A stretch of 64,000 nt of DNA from Rhodoglobus sp. (GTDB lineage Bacteria > Actinomycetota > Actinomycetes > Actinomycetales > Microbacteriaceae), in NCBI GenBank assembly GCA_025463515.1, contig JAODAQ010000013.1:1-64000 (forward strand), written 5' to 3'. Both the position numbers and the translations under genes were made by a program. Below, piece by piece: positions 1-10,124 of this stretch; the stretch's first letter is position 1; each line of letters opens with the position of its first letter. A model generated the notes under the pieces. It saw nothing but the letters and a program-made list of their open reading frames with translations, did no database searches and had not been told where the DNA came from.

Positions 1-569
1 TCGGGGTCCGTGGCGGTGTAGTCCAGAACCAGGTTGCCCGCTTCCGGCAGCCAGTCGAAGAGCGGCGCGTTGTTGAACACGGGGGCAACGTTGTAGACGC
101 CCGCCGTCTTGGTGAAACGCACCCACTGCGAGAAGTTACCGTCGCCGTTCTCCGGGCCCACCCGGCAGCAGGTCTCGGCGTACACCTCGTAGATACCGTC
201 CTCGAGCGACGAAACGTCGCCCTCAATCGTCTCCGTGGCGACGCCGAACAACGGGTTGCTGAAGTCGTCCACGTAGCTGCTCAGTTCGAGATCCACGCCG
301 GTGTAGACGCCGCTGTCCGGTGCGTCCGACGCCGAGCTGAGCTCATAAACGCCGATCGTGTCGCCCACGGTCTCCCCGACCAGGGAGCCGGAGTCAAACG
401 ACCGCCAGACCGTGTCCACAGTCCACGTGGCATAGCCGCCGGTGATTGAGAAGTCCCCCGTGCTCGCGCGATTGTGACTCGCGGTGGCTGCGGCGGCGGG
501 GAGGAGGACCAAGGGAATCGTGACCAGACCCACCAGGAGGCGGAGTCGGGAGGCGCGCGTAGTGCTCAA
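1..569 (-). CDS. secreted protein of unknown function (3' end outside window)
   Basis: This gene is missing from the ORF track because it appears to start with TTG. Reading the minus strand from 569 gives an open frame to the window edge, about 189 residues. The start is supported by an AGAAAG-like ribosome site about 12 bases upstream. The N-terminus is a clear signal peptide: basic STTRASRLRLL, hydrophobic VGLVTIPLVLLPAAAA, then a likely cleavage near ATAS. The mature part is rich in D, G, T and V and carries a CC pair (YAETCCR) in a beta-rich stretch that resembles extracellular beta-sandwich modules. It is probably exported. I do not recognise a precise family. Confidence 0.7.
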   Translation of the reverse strand, partial: MSTTRASRLRLLVGLVTIPLVLLPAAAATASHNRASTGDFSITGGYATWTVDTVWRSFDSGSLVGETVGDTIGVYELSSASDAPDSGVYTGVDLELSSYVDDFSNPLFGVATETIEGDVSSLEDGIYEVYAETCCRVGPENGDGNFSQWVRFTKTAGVYNVAPVFNNAPLFDWLPEAGNLVLDYTATDP

Positions 570-667
570 GGGATCGTCTTTCTCTAACGGCGAACCCCGA
601 TATACCGCTGGGGTGGTCCGAAATTAGCAGAAAACGATCAGGTTACGCAAAGAGGCGCGCGCCCCAG

Positions 668-1528
668 TTAATTGCCGAGCCAGATCATCTCGTTGTCAAT
701 GAGTCGCGTACCGCCCAGCTGCGCCGCGATGATCGCGATCGCCGGCCCGCGGTAGTCGTCGTCGACCGGAAGGAAGGTGCGCGGATGCACGACCTTGAGG
801 TAGTCCAGCTTGACCAGCGATTCGCCCATGAGTGCGCCCTGGGCTGCGGCGAGCGCGGCGTCCAGCCCCGAGTCGGCGGATGACGCGGCCGCCTCGAGCG
901 CGACCGACAGGGTGCGGGCGGCCCTGCGCTCCTTCGGGTCGAGGAATCGGTTGCGGCTGGAGAGCGCGAGCCCGTCGTCCTCCCGCACCGTGTCAATGGC
1001 CTCGATGCGCACGGGGATGTCGAGGTCGACGACCATGCGGCGCACGAGGAACAGCTGCTGGGCATCCTTCTGGCCGAACGTGGCCACGTCGGGCGTCACG
1101 ATGCCGAGGAGCTTGGCGACGACCGTGAGCACCCCGTCGAAGTGGCCGGGGCGGGCAGTTCCCTCGAAGAGCGTGCCGACCTTGCCTGCCGCGACCACGG
1201 TGTCGGTGGGCCCGGTCGGGTACATCTCTGCGACGCTCGGCGCGAAGACGTAGTCGACCCCGGCAGCGGCGAGCTTCGCGAGGTCGGCGTCGAGGGTACG
1301 CGGATACCGGTCAAGATCCTCGCTCGCGCCGAATTGGGTGGGATTGACGAAGATCGATACGACGCGTACGTCCGCGAGTTCGGTCGCCCGCGCGACGTGC
1401 GCGAGGTGCCCGTCGTGAAGGGCGCCGAGCGTGGGGGTGAGGGCGATGGTGCGGCCTGCCGCACGCTCAGTGGCAACGGCCTCGCGCATCCCGGCGATCG
1501 TGTCGATCACAATGGGAACAGTGCTCAC
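668..1528 (-). CDS. panC: pantothenate synthetase
   Basis: Pantoate-beta-alanine ligase condenses (R)-pantoate with beta-alanine using ATP, the last step to pantothenate and coenzyme A, in the cytosol. The 286-aa length is normal. The nucleotidyltransferase HIGH-like motif is HDGHL (near residue 39), followed by VSIFVNPTQF. The conserved LSSRNRFL ATP-binding motif is in the second half. The gene overlaps the upstream Rossmann/DUF2520 gene by 4 bp (ATGA) and is the last gene of the ftsH-fol-panC operon, so it is probably expressed by read-through and translational coupling. Confidence 0.96.
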   Translation of the reverse strand: MSTVPIVIDTIAGMREAVATERAAGRTIALTPTLGALHDGHLAHVARATELADVRVVSIFVNPTQFGASEDLDRYPRTLDADLAKLAAAGVDYVFAPSVAEMYPTGPTDTVVAAGKVGTLFEGTARPGHFDGVLTVVAKLLGIVTPDVATFGQKDAQQLFLVRRMVVDLDIPVRIEAIDTVREDDGLALSSRNRFLDPKERRAARTLSVALEAAASSADSGLDAALAAAQGALMGESLVKLDYLKVVHPRTFLPVDDDYRGPAIAIIAAQLGGTRLIDNEMIWLGN

Positions 1529-2256
1529 GGAAGGTCCTCCTGGTCGTCCAACGAGGACAGGTCGATCGTACTGGGACTCGCGGAGGCGAGCGCCGTCTCG
1601 ACCGACGAGCGCACGAGTGGAGCGATCACGGCACCGGGGTACTCGACGCCGAGCCTGGCGAGCAGTTCGACGGCCTGGCCAACGATGGAGGCGGAGAAGC
1701 TCGTCGCGGTCGCGATGGCCTCGGCATACGCGGCCCGGTCGGCCTCGGCGATCACGACCGGTTCGGCGCCCATCTCCACGACGAGCGCCTGCCCGATGGG
1801 CAGCACGGGAGTCGGCGCGGTCACGGCGCAGTAGCTCTCCCGCAGTCGCACCAGATCCAGCGAGGTTCCCGTGAATACCATCGCCGGATGCACGGCCAGC
1901 GGTATCGCGCCCGCCGCCGTCGCCGGGGCGAGCACTGAGTAGCCGAGCCCAGGAGCTGTATGGAGCAGCAGCTGCCCCGGCTGCCAGGCACCGGTTGCCG
2001 CAAGGCCGGCGACGAGGGACTCGATCTCGCCCTCCGGGATGGCGAGGATGACGAGTTCACTGCGCTCGATGACCGCCGGGATGTCGAGGATCGGCACGTC
2101 GGGCAGCATCGCCCGCGCTCGCTCGCGGTTGCGCTCACTCACCGCCGCGATGCCCACGAGCGCGTGCCCGGCGCCTGCGAGGGCGGCACCGAGCACAGGC
2201 CCGACGCGTCCCGCGCCGATGATCCCGATGCCAAGCCGACCGGACTGGCTAGTCAC
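1525..2256 (-). CDS. Rossmann-like/DUF2520 protein
   Basis: A 243-aa protein with an N-terminal NAD(P)-type Rossmann motif (GIGIIGAGRVG, near residue 10) and a C-terminal helical DUF2520 domain. The architecture resembles ketopantoate reductase and F420-dependent NADP reductase folds. Its coupling to panC (4-bp overlap) makes a role in the pantothenate branch, such as reduction of 2-dehydropantoate, a reasonable inference; the reaction has not been shown from sequence. It overlaps the PH-domain gene upstream by 8 bp. Confidence 0.85.
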   Translation of the reverse strand: MTSQSGRLGIGIIGAGRVGPVLGAALAGAGHALVGIAAVSERNRERARAMLPDVPILDIPAVIERSELVILAIPEGEIESLVAGLAATGAWQPGQLLLHTAPGLGYSVLAPATAAGAIPLAVHPAMVFTGTSLDLVRLRESYCAVTAPTPVLPIGQALVVEMGAEPVVIAEADRAAYAEAIATATSFSASIVGQAVELLARLGVEYPGAVIAPLVRSSVETALASASPSTIDLSSLDDQEDLP

Positions 2257-3868
2257 TGGGCATCAGGCGGGCGGTGGGTGTGCTGCGCCAGCGGTGACTA
2301 GTGTCTGCGCCGGCCGAGCGGACCGCGGCATCCGCCACATCACGGAAGAATCGCGCGGCCTCGTCGGCGTCGACGGCACCGAGGCGCGGGATGACCGGCC
2401 CGGCAACGGTGTGCAGCCGCAGCGATGCCAGGCGCAGCCAGCGCAGGAGCGGCCCCTGGTGCATGGCGACGCTCTGCATCCGCGCCTGCGGGACAACGAC
2501 CAGTTCGCGCCAGATCGCACCGCGGCGCAGCAGAACCGCCCCGGGGACGATGGCGAACCCGTTGCGTCGCACCGAGAACCAGCGGAGCACCCGCGCCCGC
2601 GGCGGGGAGTTCACGAAACCGTCGTCCCCACCCCGCGACGTGAGCCCGCGCTCGAGCAGCCCGATCCCTTCGGCGTCGATCAGGCCGGGCAACACAAGCT
2701 CGAGCACCTTCTTGACGTCGGCGAGGTTGCCGACCGGAAGGATCGTGGTGTTCGCCTGGCCGGCGGCGCCTTTCGCCGACGACGTCGACGCACGGCTGAT
2801 CTTGATCTCCCACCAACCGGCCGGGCGCCACAGCAGCGGCTGGCCGACCTGCACGGCGTGGATGCGACCGGGCGGCAGGGTCTCGTTGCTCGTCGAGAGC
2901 AACCCGAACCCGACACGGACGCCGTCGGGCGTCGACGCGATGCTGTACCGCAGCGACCGCGTGAACTTGGAGACGTAGTAGCTGCCCATGCCGATGATCG
3001 CCGGCAGGAAGCCGAACAGGAAGAAGTACTCCCGCGTGACGGTGATGGTCACGATCGACAGGATGACGCCCACGACCAGGAAGACGGTGAAGCCGCTCAG
3101 CACCAGTGACCCGACGAGGCGGCCGAGGTGCATCTGCACAACCGAATCGGGCTGCGCGGCATCCGGTGCCAGCTCGGGAGCGAGCAGCTCGGTGACTCGC
3201 TGCTCGATGATGCCGCCGACCTTCGCGGTCTCGGATGCGGCCTCGGCTGGGCCCCCGCTGCCGGTTACGGACGATGCGTCAGCATCGGCCGTCCGTGCAG
3301 TAGGGGAGGTGCCAGACGCGAGCAGCAGGATCTCCCGCCGCAACTCGTCCGCCGCGCCCGATGCGAGGTAGGCGAGCTGCACGTTGGCATCCTGTCCGGC
3401 CACGTTGATCTCGAGCTTGGCGGCGCCGAACAGCCGCGCGAGGAACGGCCGCACGATGTTGATGCCCTGGATGCGGTCGAGCCGCCCGCGACGGTTGGTG
3501 CGGAACAGGATGCCGCTGCGCACCTCCACCTGTTCCTCTGTGATGCGGAAGGTGTGCATGCGCCACGAGACGTAGAACCCCGCGATGAACAGCAGCAGCC
3601 CGCCGATGATCGCCAGGATGATGAGGCCGGCGTAGTCATGCTCGATAATCCACACGAAGGGGTCGTACTCGTCGCCGGGGCTCCCACCGATGACGATGTT
3701 GATCACGACGTCGCGGAGGTTAACGATGATGATGCCGAGGATGGCGACGAAGGCGATGCCGCCCTTGAGCAGCGGGGTCGCGGGGTGAAGCCGATGCCAC
3801 TCACTGTCAGCGAGGCGGGCGCCGGTGCTGATGTTCTCAGCTGGGGCTTTCGGCTTCTGCTCGCTCAC
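2249..3868 (-). CDS. YdbT-like membrane protein with bacterial PH domains
   Basis: The track ORF runs to 4318, but its N-terminal part is an out-of-frame reading of the preceding gene. A GTG at 3868 (SEQKPKAPAENIS...) overlaps that gene's stop as GTGA and gives 539 aa. Two groups of membrane segments are visible (GGIAFVAILGIIIVNL, LIILAIIGGLLLFIAGFYVSW, then a pair near VLSGFTVFLVVGVILSIVTI). Each is followed by a bPH_2/YdbT domain with the typical FRITEEQVEVRSGILFR pattern, and a further PH-like part is C-terminal (FAIVPGAVLLRRG). YdbS/YdbT pairs are common, membrane-associated and of unknown biochemical role. Confidence 0.88.
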   Translation of the reverse strand: MSEQKPKAPAENISTGARLADSEWHRLHPATPLLKGGIAFVAILGIIIVNLRDVVINIVIGGSPGDEYDPFVWIIEHDYAGLIILAIIGGLLLFIAGFYVSWRMHTFRITEEQVEVRSGILFRTNRRGRLDRIQGINIVRPFLARLFGAAKLEINVAGQDANVQLAYLASGAADELRREILLLASGTSPTARTADADASSVTGSGGPAEAASETAKVGGIIEQRVTELLAPELAPDAAQPDSVVQMHLGRLVGSLVLSGFTVFLVVGVILSIVTITVTREYFFLFGFLPAIIGMGSYYVSKFTRSLRYSIASTPDGVRVGFGLLSTSNETLPPGRIHAVQVGQPLLWRPAGWWEIKISRASTSSAKGAAGQANTTILPVGNLADVKKVLELVLPGLIDAEGIGLLERGLTSRGGDDGFVNSPPRARVLRWFSVRRNGFAIVPGAVLLRRGAIWRELVVVPQARMQSVAMHQGPLLRWLRLASLRLHTVAGPVIPRLGAVDADEAARFFRDVADAAVRSAGADTSHRWRSTPTARLMPSD

Positions 3869-4350
3869 AAGCCGGCCCTGCGGGTCTCCGCAAGCGCAAC
3901 GAGCTTGTCTCTCAACTCCTCGGCGACCGTTTCGGGCAGGCCGGGGATGACCACACCGGACGCCGCCGCGGCCGTCACGAACTTGAGTTCGCTGAGCCCG
4001 ACCGCCCGATCGAGCGGACCGCGGTTGATGTCGACGAGCTGCATGCGGCCGTATGGCACCGCGACGAAGCGCTGGAACATGAGTCCCTTGCGAAAGAGGA
4101 GGTCGTCTGCGCGCAGCTGGTAGCCGAGGGCACGCACCCGCCGGGGCGTGAGCGCGAGAGTGATGATGAAGATGACCGCGAGAGAGGCGGGAATCGCCCA
4201 GAGTAACGCGTTCTTCGTGAGGAAGGCCGGCACCGAGGTCGCGGCCACGACGATGACGGCGAAGATCAGGGTGCCGAAGAAGTCGACGACGACATACTTC
4301 GGGGACACGCGGCGCCACTCGATGTCAGGCAGTTCGAGACGGGTGCTCAC
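3865..4350 (-). CDS. YdbS-like PH-domain membrane protein
   Basis: A 161-aa protein with two N-terminal membrane helices (VVVDFFGTLIFAVIVVAATS and LLWAIPASLAVIFIITLAL), then one bPH_2 domain (GYQLRADDLLFRKGLMFQ... VPYGRMQLVDINRGPLDR). This is the usual small partner of the YdbT-like protein encoded next, with which it overlaps by 4 bp. The partners probably form one membrane complex. It overlaps the DUF3180 gene by 4 bp. Confidence 0.88.
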   Translation of the reverse strand: MSTRLELPDIEWRRVSPKYVVVDFFGTLIFAVIVVAATSVPAFLTKNALLWAIPASLAVIFIITLALTPRRVRALGYQLRADDLLFRKGLMFQRFVAVPYGRMQLVDINRGPLDRAVGLSELKFVTAAAASGVVIPGLPETVAEELRDKLVALAETRRAGL

Positions 4351-4829
4351 GCTGTTCCTCGATGCTCGGGGCGGTTGTCTTGCTTCTCGTCGTCATCCGG
4401 GGGAATCATGCACATGTGTTCGGCGATCAGGCCCGCGGCGAGGAGCGAGATCGCCCCGACGGCCGCCGCAAACGCCATCGTGACCGAGCCTACCGCTGGC
4501 AGCACCGAGCGGCTCAGCAGGTAGCCGCCGATGCCAAGGCCACCTCCGGCAAGCAGCGCGCCGCCCAGGCTCGAGGCCTTCGCGAGCATCACGACTCGCG
4601 TCGCATAGAACGGGTCGATGCGCGCATTCGGCACCCCGCGCGAGACACGGCGCACCGGCAGGGCCATCACGACGATGATGACCCCGATGAGCACGAGGGC
4701 GACCGCGAGAGTGAAGGGCGGGATGAGCACGGCCCGCCCTGATGCCGCGAGCGCGTTCTCCAGTAACCAGGTCAGGCCGCCGCCGAGCACCGCGAGCAGC
4801 ACGAGATGGAGCGGCTTCGTGCGGGTCAC
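4347..4829 (-). CDS. DUF3180 four-helix membrane protein
   Basis: A 160-aa integral membrane protein with four hydrophobic helices (LVLLAVLGGGLTWLLENAL, FTLAVALVLIGVIIVVMAL, LGGALLAGGGLGIGGYLL, AFAAAVGAISLLAAGLIAE) and the conserved cytosolic stretch NARIDPFYATRVVMLAKASSLGGAL typical of DUF3180. This family regularly sits after folK in actinobacteria. No biochemical role is known. It has 4-bp overlaps with both neighbours. Confidence 0.9.
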   Translation of the reverse strand: MTRTKPLHLVLLAVLGGGLTWLLENALAASGRAVLIPPFTLAVALVLIGVIIVVMALPVRRVSRGVPNARIDPFYATRVVMLAKASSLGGALLAGGGLGIGGYLLSRSVLPAVGSVTMAFAAAVGAISLLAAGLIAEHMCMIPPDDDEKQDNRPEHRGTA

Positions 4830-5356
4830 AGTAGTGGCTCCGCTGGGTACGGGGTCGCGTGCTCCCCCATGACGGCGAGCAGGTCATCCACCCGGCCGAA
4901 GCCGGGGAGGATGGCATTCGGCTCGATCTCCAGCCAGGGCTCGAGCACGAAGACGCGCTCCGCTGCGCGAGGGTGCGGGAGGGTGAGCTCGGGCGAGTCG
5001 ATACGTAGTGAGGCGAAGCTCACGATGTCGATATCGAGGGTGCGGTCGCCCCAGTGGATGTCGCGCACGCGACCGTGGGCGCGCTCGATTCCATTGAGTG
5101 CCGCGAGCAGCGCACGCGGGTCGAGCGCCGAGCGGACCTCGACCACCGCGTTGAGGTAGGCCGGGGCATCCGCGTCGACGCCCTCGGGCTTGAGCGCGGG
5201 AGTTTCGACGAGGCCGGAGGTCTTCATCACCACGACACCCGGCAGCGCGGAAATGTCCCGGACCGCGGCACGGATGGTCGCTTCCCGGTCGCCCAGGTTG
5301 CTGCCGAGCGAGAGCACTGCGGGCAGCTCGACGCGCATGCGGGAATCGCGGATCAC
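4826..5356 (-). CDS. folK: 6-hydroxymethyl-7,8-dihydropterin pyrophosphokinase
   Basis: HPPK transfers pyrophosphate from ATP to 6-hydroxymethyl-dihydropterin, making the substrate of FolP. The 176-aa protein has the family motifs LSLGSNLGDRE near the N-terminus, HGRVRDIHWGDRTLDIDI (pterin and Mg-ATP binding, DxD) in the middle, and the C-terminal LPHPRAAERVFVLEPW. It overlaps folB by 4 bp and DUF3180 by 4 bp. An alternative start (MRVELPAV) six codons downstream is possible. Confidence 0.95.
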   Translation of the reverse strand: MIRDSRMRVELPAVLSLGSNLGDREATIRAAVRDISALPGVVVMKTSGLVETPALKPEGVDADAPAYLNAVVEVRSALDPRALLAALNGIERAHGRVRDIHWGDRTLDIDIVSFASLRIDSPELTLPHPRAAERVFVLEPWLEIEPNAILPGFGRVDDLLAVMGEHATPYPAEPLL

Positions 5357-5769
5357 GGGCGGCCCTCCGGGTCGATCATGAACCCGGCCGCCTGGAGGCG
5401 TTCGGGCCGCCCGCGCGTGATCGTGACCGAAACGTCGTCGAACGGCACGGCGATCGGGGCATGGGGCTTGTGCACCGTCACGCTGACGACAACGGCCGCC
5501 CGGTGAGCGAGCACGACCTGTGCAACGCGCTCGGCGACGGTCTCGATGAGGTCGACCGGGTCGCTCTCCACGGCGGCGACGACCTCTTCGGCCAGCTCCC
5601 CATAGTGGATGGTCAGCGCGAGGTCGTCGGCCGCGGCCGCTTCGTTGAGCTTGAGGTGCACCGTGACATCGACGATGAACTCCTGGCCATCGCGGCGCTC
5701 ATGCTCGAGCACGCCGTGGAATGCCGATGCGCGCAGCCCGGTAAGGGTGATGGTGTCGAGCGGGTTCAT
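5353..5769 (-). CDS. folB: dihydroneopterin aldolase
   Basis: FolB converts 7,8-dihydroneopterin to 6-hydroxymethyl-dihydropterin and glycolaldehyde. The track ORF begins ten codons earlier, but the ATG at 5769 (MNPLDTITLTGLRASAFHGVLEHE) overlaps the folP stop as ATGA and gives 138 aa, the usual size. The motif GVLEHERRDGQEF carries the conserved glutamate, and VHKPHAPI holds the C-terminal K/P signature. It sits between folP and folK. Confidence 0.94.
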   Translation of the reverse strand: MNPLDTITLTGLRASAFHGVLEHERRDGQEFIVDVTVHLKLNEAAAADDLALTIHYGELAEEVVAAVESDPVDLIETVAERVAQVVLAHRAAVVVSVTVHKPHAPIAVPFDDVSVTITRGRPERLQAAGFMIDPEGRP

Positions 5770-6638
5770 GATCGTCCTCCGTTCTGCCAGGCGGTCCACA
5801 CTCCGAGCGCCCCGAGGGTCGATGGCACGTCATGCACGCGCACCGCCCAGACGCCGGCTTCGGCGGCGAGCGCGCTCACCACGGCGGTCGCCTCGTCACG
5901 CTGCGCCGCGCCTTCCGGGGCGAATGGCGCGAGGAACTTCTTGCGGGACGCCCCGATCAGCAGGGGATGCCCGAGCGTAGCCAGCTCGGAGAGATGGCCC
6001 AACAACTGCCAGTTGTGCTCCGGGGTCTTCGCGAAGCCGAGGCCGGGGTCGAGTATCACTTTCGCGGGTGAGATGCCCCAGACGATCATCTCGGCCAGGC
6101 GGGCCTTGAGCTCGTTTCGCACGTCGGCGACCACGTCGTCGTAGGTCGCGAGCTCGCTCGCGTCAACGGCATGGGCCCATGCCGCCGGGTCCGGGCGACC
6201 GGCCGGGTTCGACTGGCCGCGCGGTGGGGAGCCGCGCCAGTGCATCGCGACATAGTGCAGGCCGGTCTCGGCGACGACGCGGTACATGCCGGCGTCGGCA
6301 AGACCCCCGGAGACGTCATTGATGACGGATGCCCCCGCCGCCGCCGCCGCGAACGCCGTTTCCGCGTTCATTGTGTCCACGCTCACGGCCACGCCGGCGG
6401 CCACGAGCTCGCGGATCACGGGCATGACCCGAGCCTGCTCCTCCTCGACCGGCACGCGCTCGGCACCGGGCCGGGTGGACTCGCCACCCACGTCGACGAG
6501 GTCAGCGCCCTGCTCCCGAAGCTGGATGCCTCGGGCGATTGCCGCCTCCAGGCTGGCGAACTGCCCTCCGTCGCTGAATGAGTCGGGCGTGACATTGAGG
6601 ATCCCCATGACCTGAGGAACCCGTAGGGGGTCAGTCAT
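5766..6638 (-). CDS. folP: dihydropteroate synthase
   Basis: DHPS joins p-aminobenzoate to hydroxymethyl-dihydropterin pyrophosphate and is the sulfonamide target. The 290-aa TIM barrel shows the signatures MGILNVTPDSFSDGG and VDVGGESTRPGAE, then INDVSGG, LDPGLGFAKTPEHN and the C-terminal VRVHDV. It overlaps folE by 8 bp and folB by 4 bp. All hallmark residues are present, so it looks functional. Confidence 0.96.
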   Translation of the reverse strand: MTDPLRVPQVMGILNVTPDSFSDGGQFASLEAAIARGIQLREQGADLVDVGGESTRPGAERVPVEEEQARVMPVIRELVAAGVAVSVDTMNAETAFAAAAAGASVINDVSGGLADAGMYRVVAETGLHYVAMHWRGSPPRGQSNPAGRPDPAAWAHAVDASELATYDDVVADVRNELKARLAEMIVWGISPAKVILDPGLGFAKTPEHNWQLLGHLSELATLGHPLLIGASRKKFLAPFAPEGAAQRDEATAVVSALAAEAGVWAVRVHDVPSTLGALGVWTAWQNGGRS

Positions 6639-7212
6639 GCCCCGCGCCGATCAGCGCCATGATCTCCGCGCGGACGACCGGGTTGCTGAGCGTGCCACGG
6701 GTGGCCATGGTCACGGTCGAGCTCCTGGCCTGCCGCACTCCCCGCGCGGAGACGCAGTCGTGCACCGCATCGAGCACCACGACCACGCCCTGCGGCGTGA
6801 GACCGGCGGTGAGGGCATCCGCTATCTCTTCGGTGAGGCGCTCCTGCAGCTGTGGACGGGAGGCGAGAGTCTCGACGACGCGGGGTAGTTTGCCGAGGCC
6901 CACGATGCGGCGGCCCGGCACATACGCGATGTGCGCCACACCCCGGAACGGGAGCAGATGGTGCTCGCACATGGATCGGAAGTCGATGTCGCGCAGGAGC
7001 ACGAGTTCGCTCAGCTCGTCCGCTCCGGCATGGAACTCGACCGTGTCGGCGAGATGGTCGAGCGGGTCGACATCGACCCCGGAGAAGAATTCACCGTAGG
7101 CCTTGGCCACCCGCTGCGGCGTCGTCGCGAGACCCGGCCGCGCCGTGTCCTCGCCGATCGCGGCGAGAATCTCGGCCACGGCCGCCTCGATGCGTCCGAA
7201 GTCGATGGCCAT
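6631..7212 (-). CDS. folE: GTP cyclohydrolase I
   Basis: Type I GTP cyclohydrolase makes 7,8-dihydroneopterin triphosphate, the first step of folate synthesis. The 193-aa protein has the zinc-site motif SMCEHHLLPF and the later cysteine in VHDCVSARGV, completing the C-H-C ligand set, plus HIAYVPGRRIVGLGKL and the C-terminal LSNPVVRAE. It starts 12 bp after ftsH. folA is not in this window. Confidence 0.96.
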   Translation of the reverse strand: MAIDFGRIEAAVAEILAAIGEDTARPGLATTPQRVAKAYGEFFSGVDVDPLDHLADTVEFHAGADELSELVLLRDIDFRSMCEHHLLPFRGVAHIAYVPGRRIVGLGKLPRVVETLASRPQLQERLTEEIADALTAGLTPQGVVVVLDAVHDCVSARGVRQARSSTVTMATRGTLSNPVVRAEIMALIGAGHD

Positions 7213-7224
7213 GGGTCCGTCGCG

Positions 7225-9231
<2,007 letters not shown>

Positions 9232-9354
9232 GATGTTTCGGGGCTGTCAGGCCCCCGACCTTCCTGCTGGAGAAACGTCCTGTAAGGCTACCGGTACCGC
9301 GCTGCGAGCCATCTGGATGTTCGCCGCAGGCGCACCCCCAGTAGCGGTGTGGCG

Positions 9355-10041
9355 CTAGCCGTCCACCAGGGCCTCGAGCCCCGCGATGATCCGGGCCAGC
9401 CCGAAGTCGATGGTCTGCTCGGTCTCGTCCTCGAGCTCGCCGCTCACGAGCACGCGCGAGAGCTGCGGGAACTGCTCCGGGTCGAGCAGCGGCACGAGCC
9501 AGGCGGTCGAGGGGGCCGCACCGGAGCGGCCGAGCTCCCGCACCAGGTACGCCGTGTTGCGCGCGTGCCCGTCGACGAGGAGGGCGGCGTCGAGCATCCG
9601 CTGCGTATCGAGGCCCGTCGCAGCGAGCACCTGCAGCACGTACTCGAGCCACAGCGCCTTGTTCGGGGTGGCGGGGAATCCGGTGATGGCCGCGTCGATG
9701 AGCCACGGGTGGGTGCCGTAGCGAAGAGACATCCCGGATGCCCAGCGCTCGAGCCCCTCCTGCCAGGAGGCCGCGCGGCGGATGTCGGCGGGCGGCGGGC
9801 CGAGCGCGACGTCGACCATGAGGATGACCAGGTCCTCCCGTGACTGGACATGCCGGTAGGCGGCCATCGTGCCGGCGCCGAGGTGCTGGCCGAGCTTGCG
9901 GATCGAGAGGCCGGCGAGCCCCTCGCGGTCAGCGAGCTCGATCGCGGCCGCGACGATGCGCTCGGTGCTGAGCCCCTCGGTGCGCTGGCCGGAGCGCTGG
10001 CCCCAGGCGGCCGCCGCCCAGCTCGGAGTTTCGTCGTTCAT
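9355..10041 (-). CDS. TetR-family repressor of the adjacent MFS exporter
   Basis: 228 aa with an N-terminal TetR helix-turn-helix (STERIVAAAIELADREGLAGLSIRKLGQHLGAGTMAAYRHV) and a C-terminal ligand/dimer domain of the TetR_C_1 type. It is divergent from the MFS exporter at 10125; the 83-bp gap contains two copies of a perfect dyad (see the operator entry). It most likely represses both promoters and is released by a compound the pump exports. The ligand is unknown. Confidence 0.9.
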   Translation of the reverse strand: MNDETPSWAAAAWGQRSGQRTEGLSTERIVAAAIELADREGLAGLSIRKLGQHLGAGTMAAYRHVQSREDLVILMVDVALGPPPADIRRAASWQEGLERWASGMSLRYGTHPWLIDAAITGFPATPNKALWLEYVLQVLAATGLDTQRMLDAALLVDGHARNTAYLVRELGRSGAAPSTAWLVPLLDPEQFPQLSRVLVSGELEDETEQTIDFGLARIIAGLEALVDG

Positions 10042-10061
10042 GTTGACACGAGCCTAACGGG

Positions 10062-10103
10062 GTGCGTACGGTGTACGCAACAGGGTGCGTACACCGTACG
10101 CAC
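10062..10103. promoter_or_regulatory. twin TetR operators in the divergent promoter
   Basis: Two perfect copies of a 17-bp dyad lie at 10063-10079 (TGCGTACGGTGTACGCA) and 10086-10102 (TGCGTACACCGTACGCA): TGCGTAC, a 3-nt spacer, GTACGCA. The two copies are also inverted relative to each other, so 18-bp arms form one larger perfect inverted repeat with a 6-nt centre. A TTGACA at 10043-10048 may be the -35 element of the MFS promoter, which would put the -10 inside the first operator. This fits repression by the adjacent TetR protein. Confidence 0.88.
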
Positions 10104-10124
10104 CTGTAACGAGAGGAAGAGATC

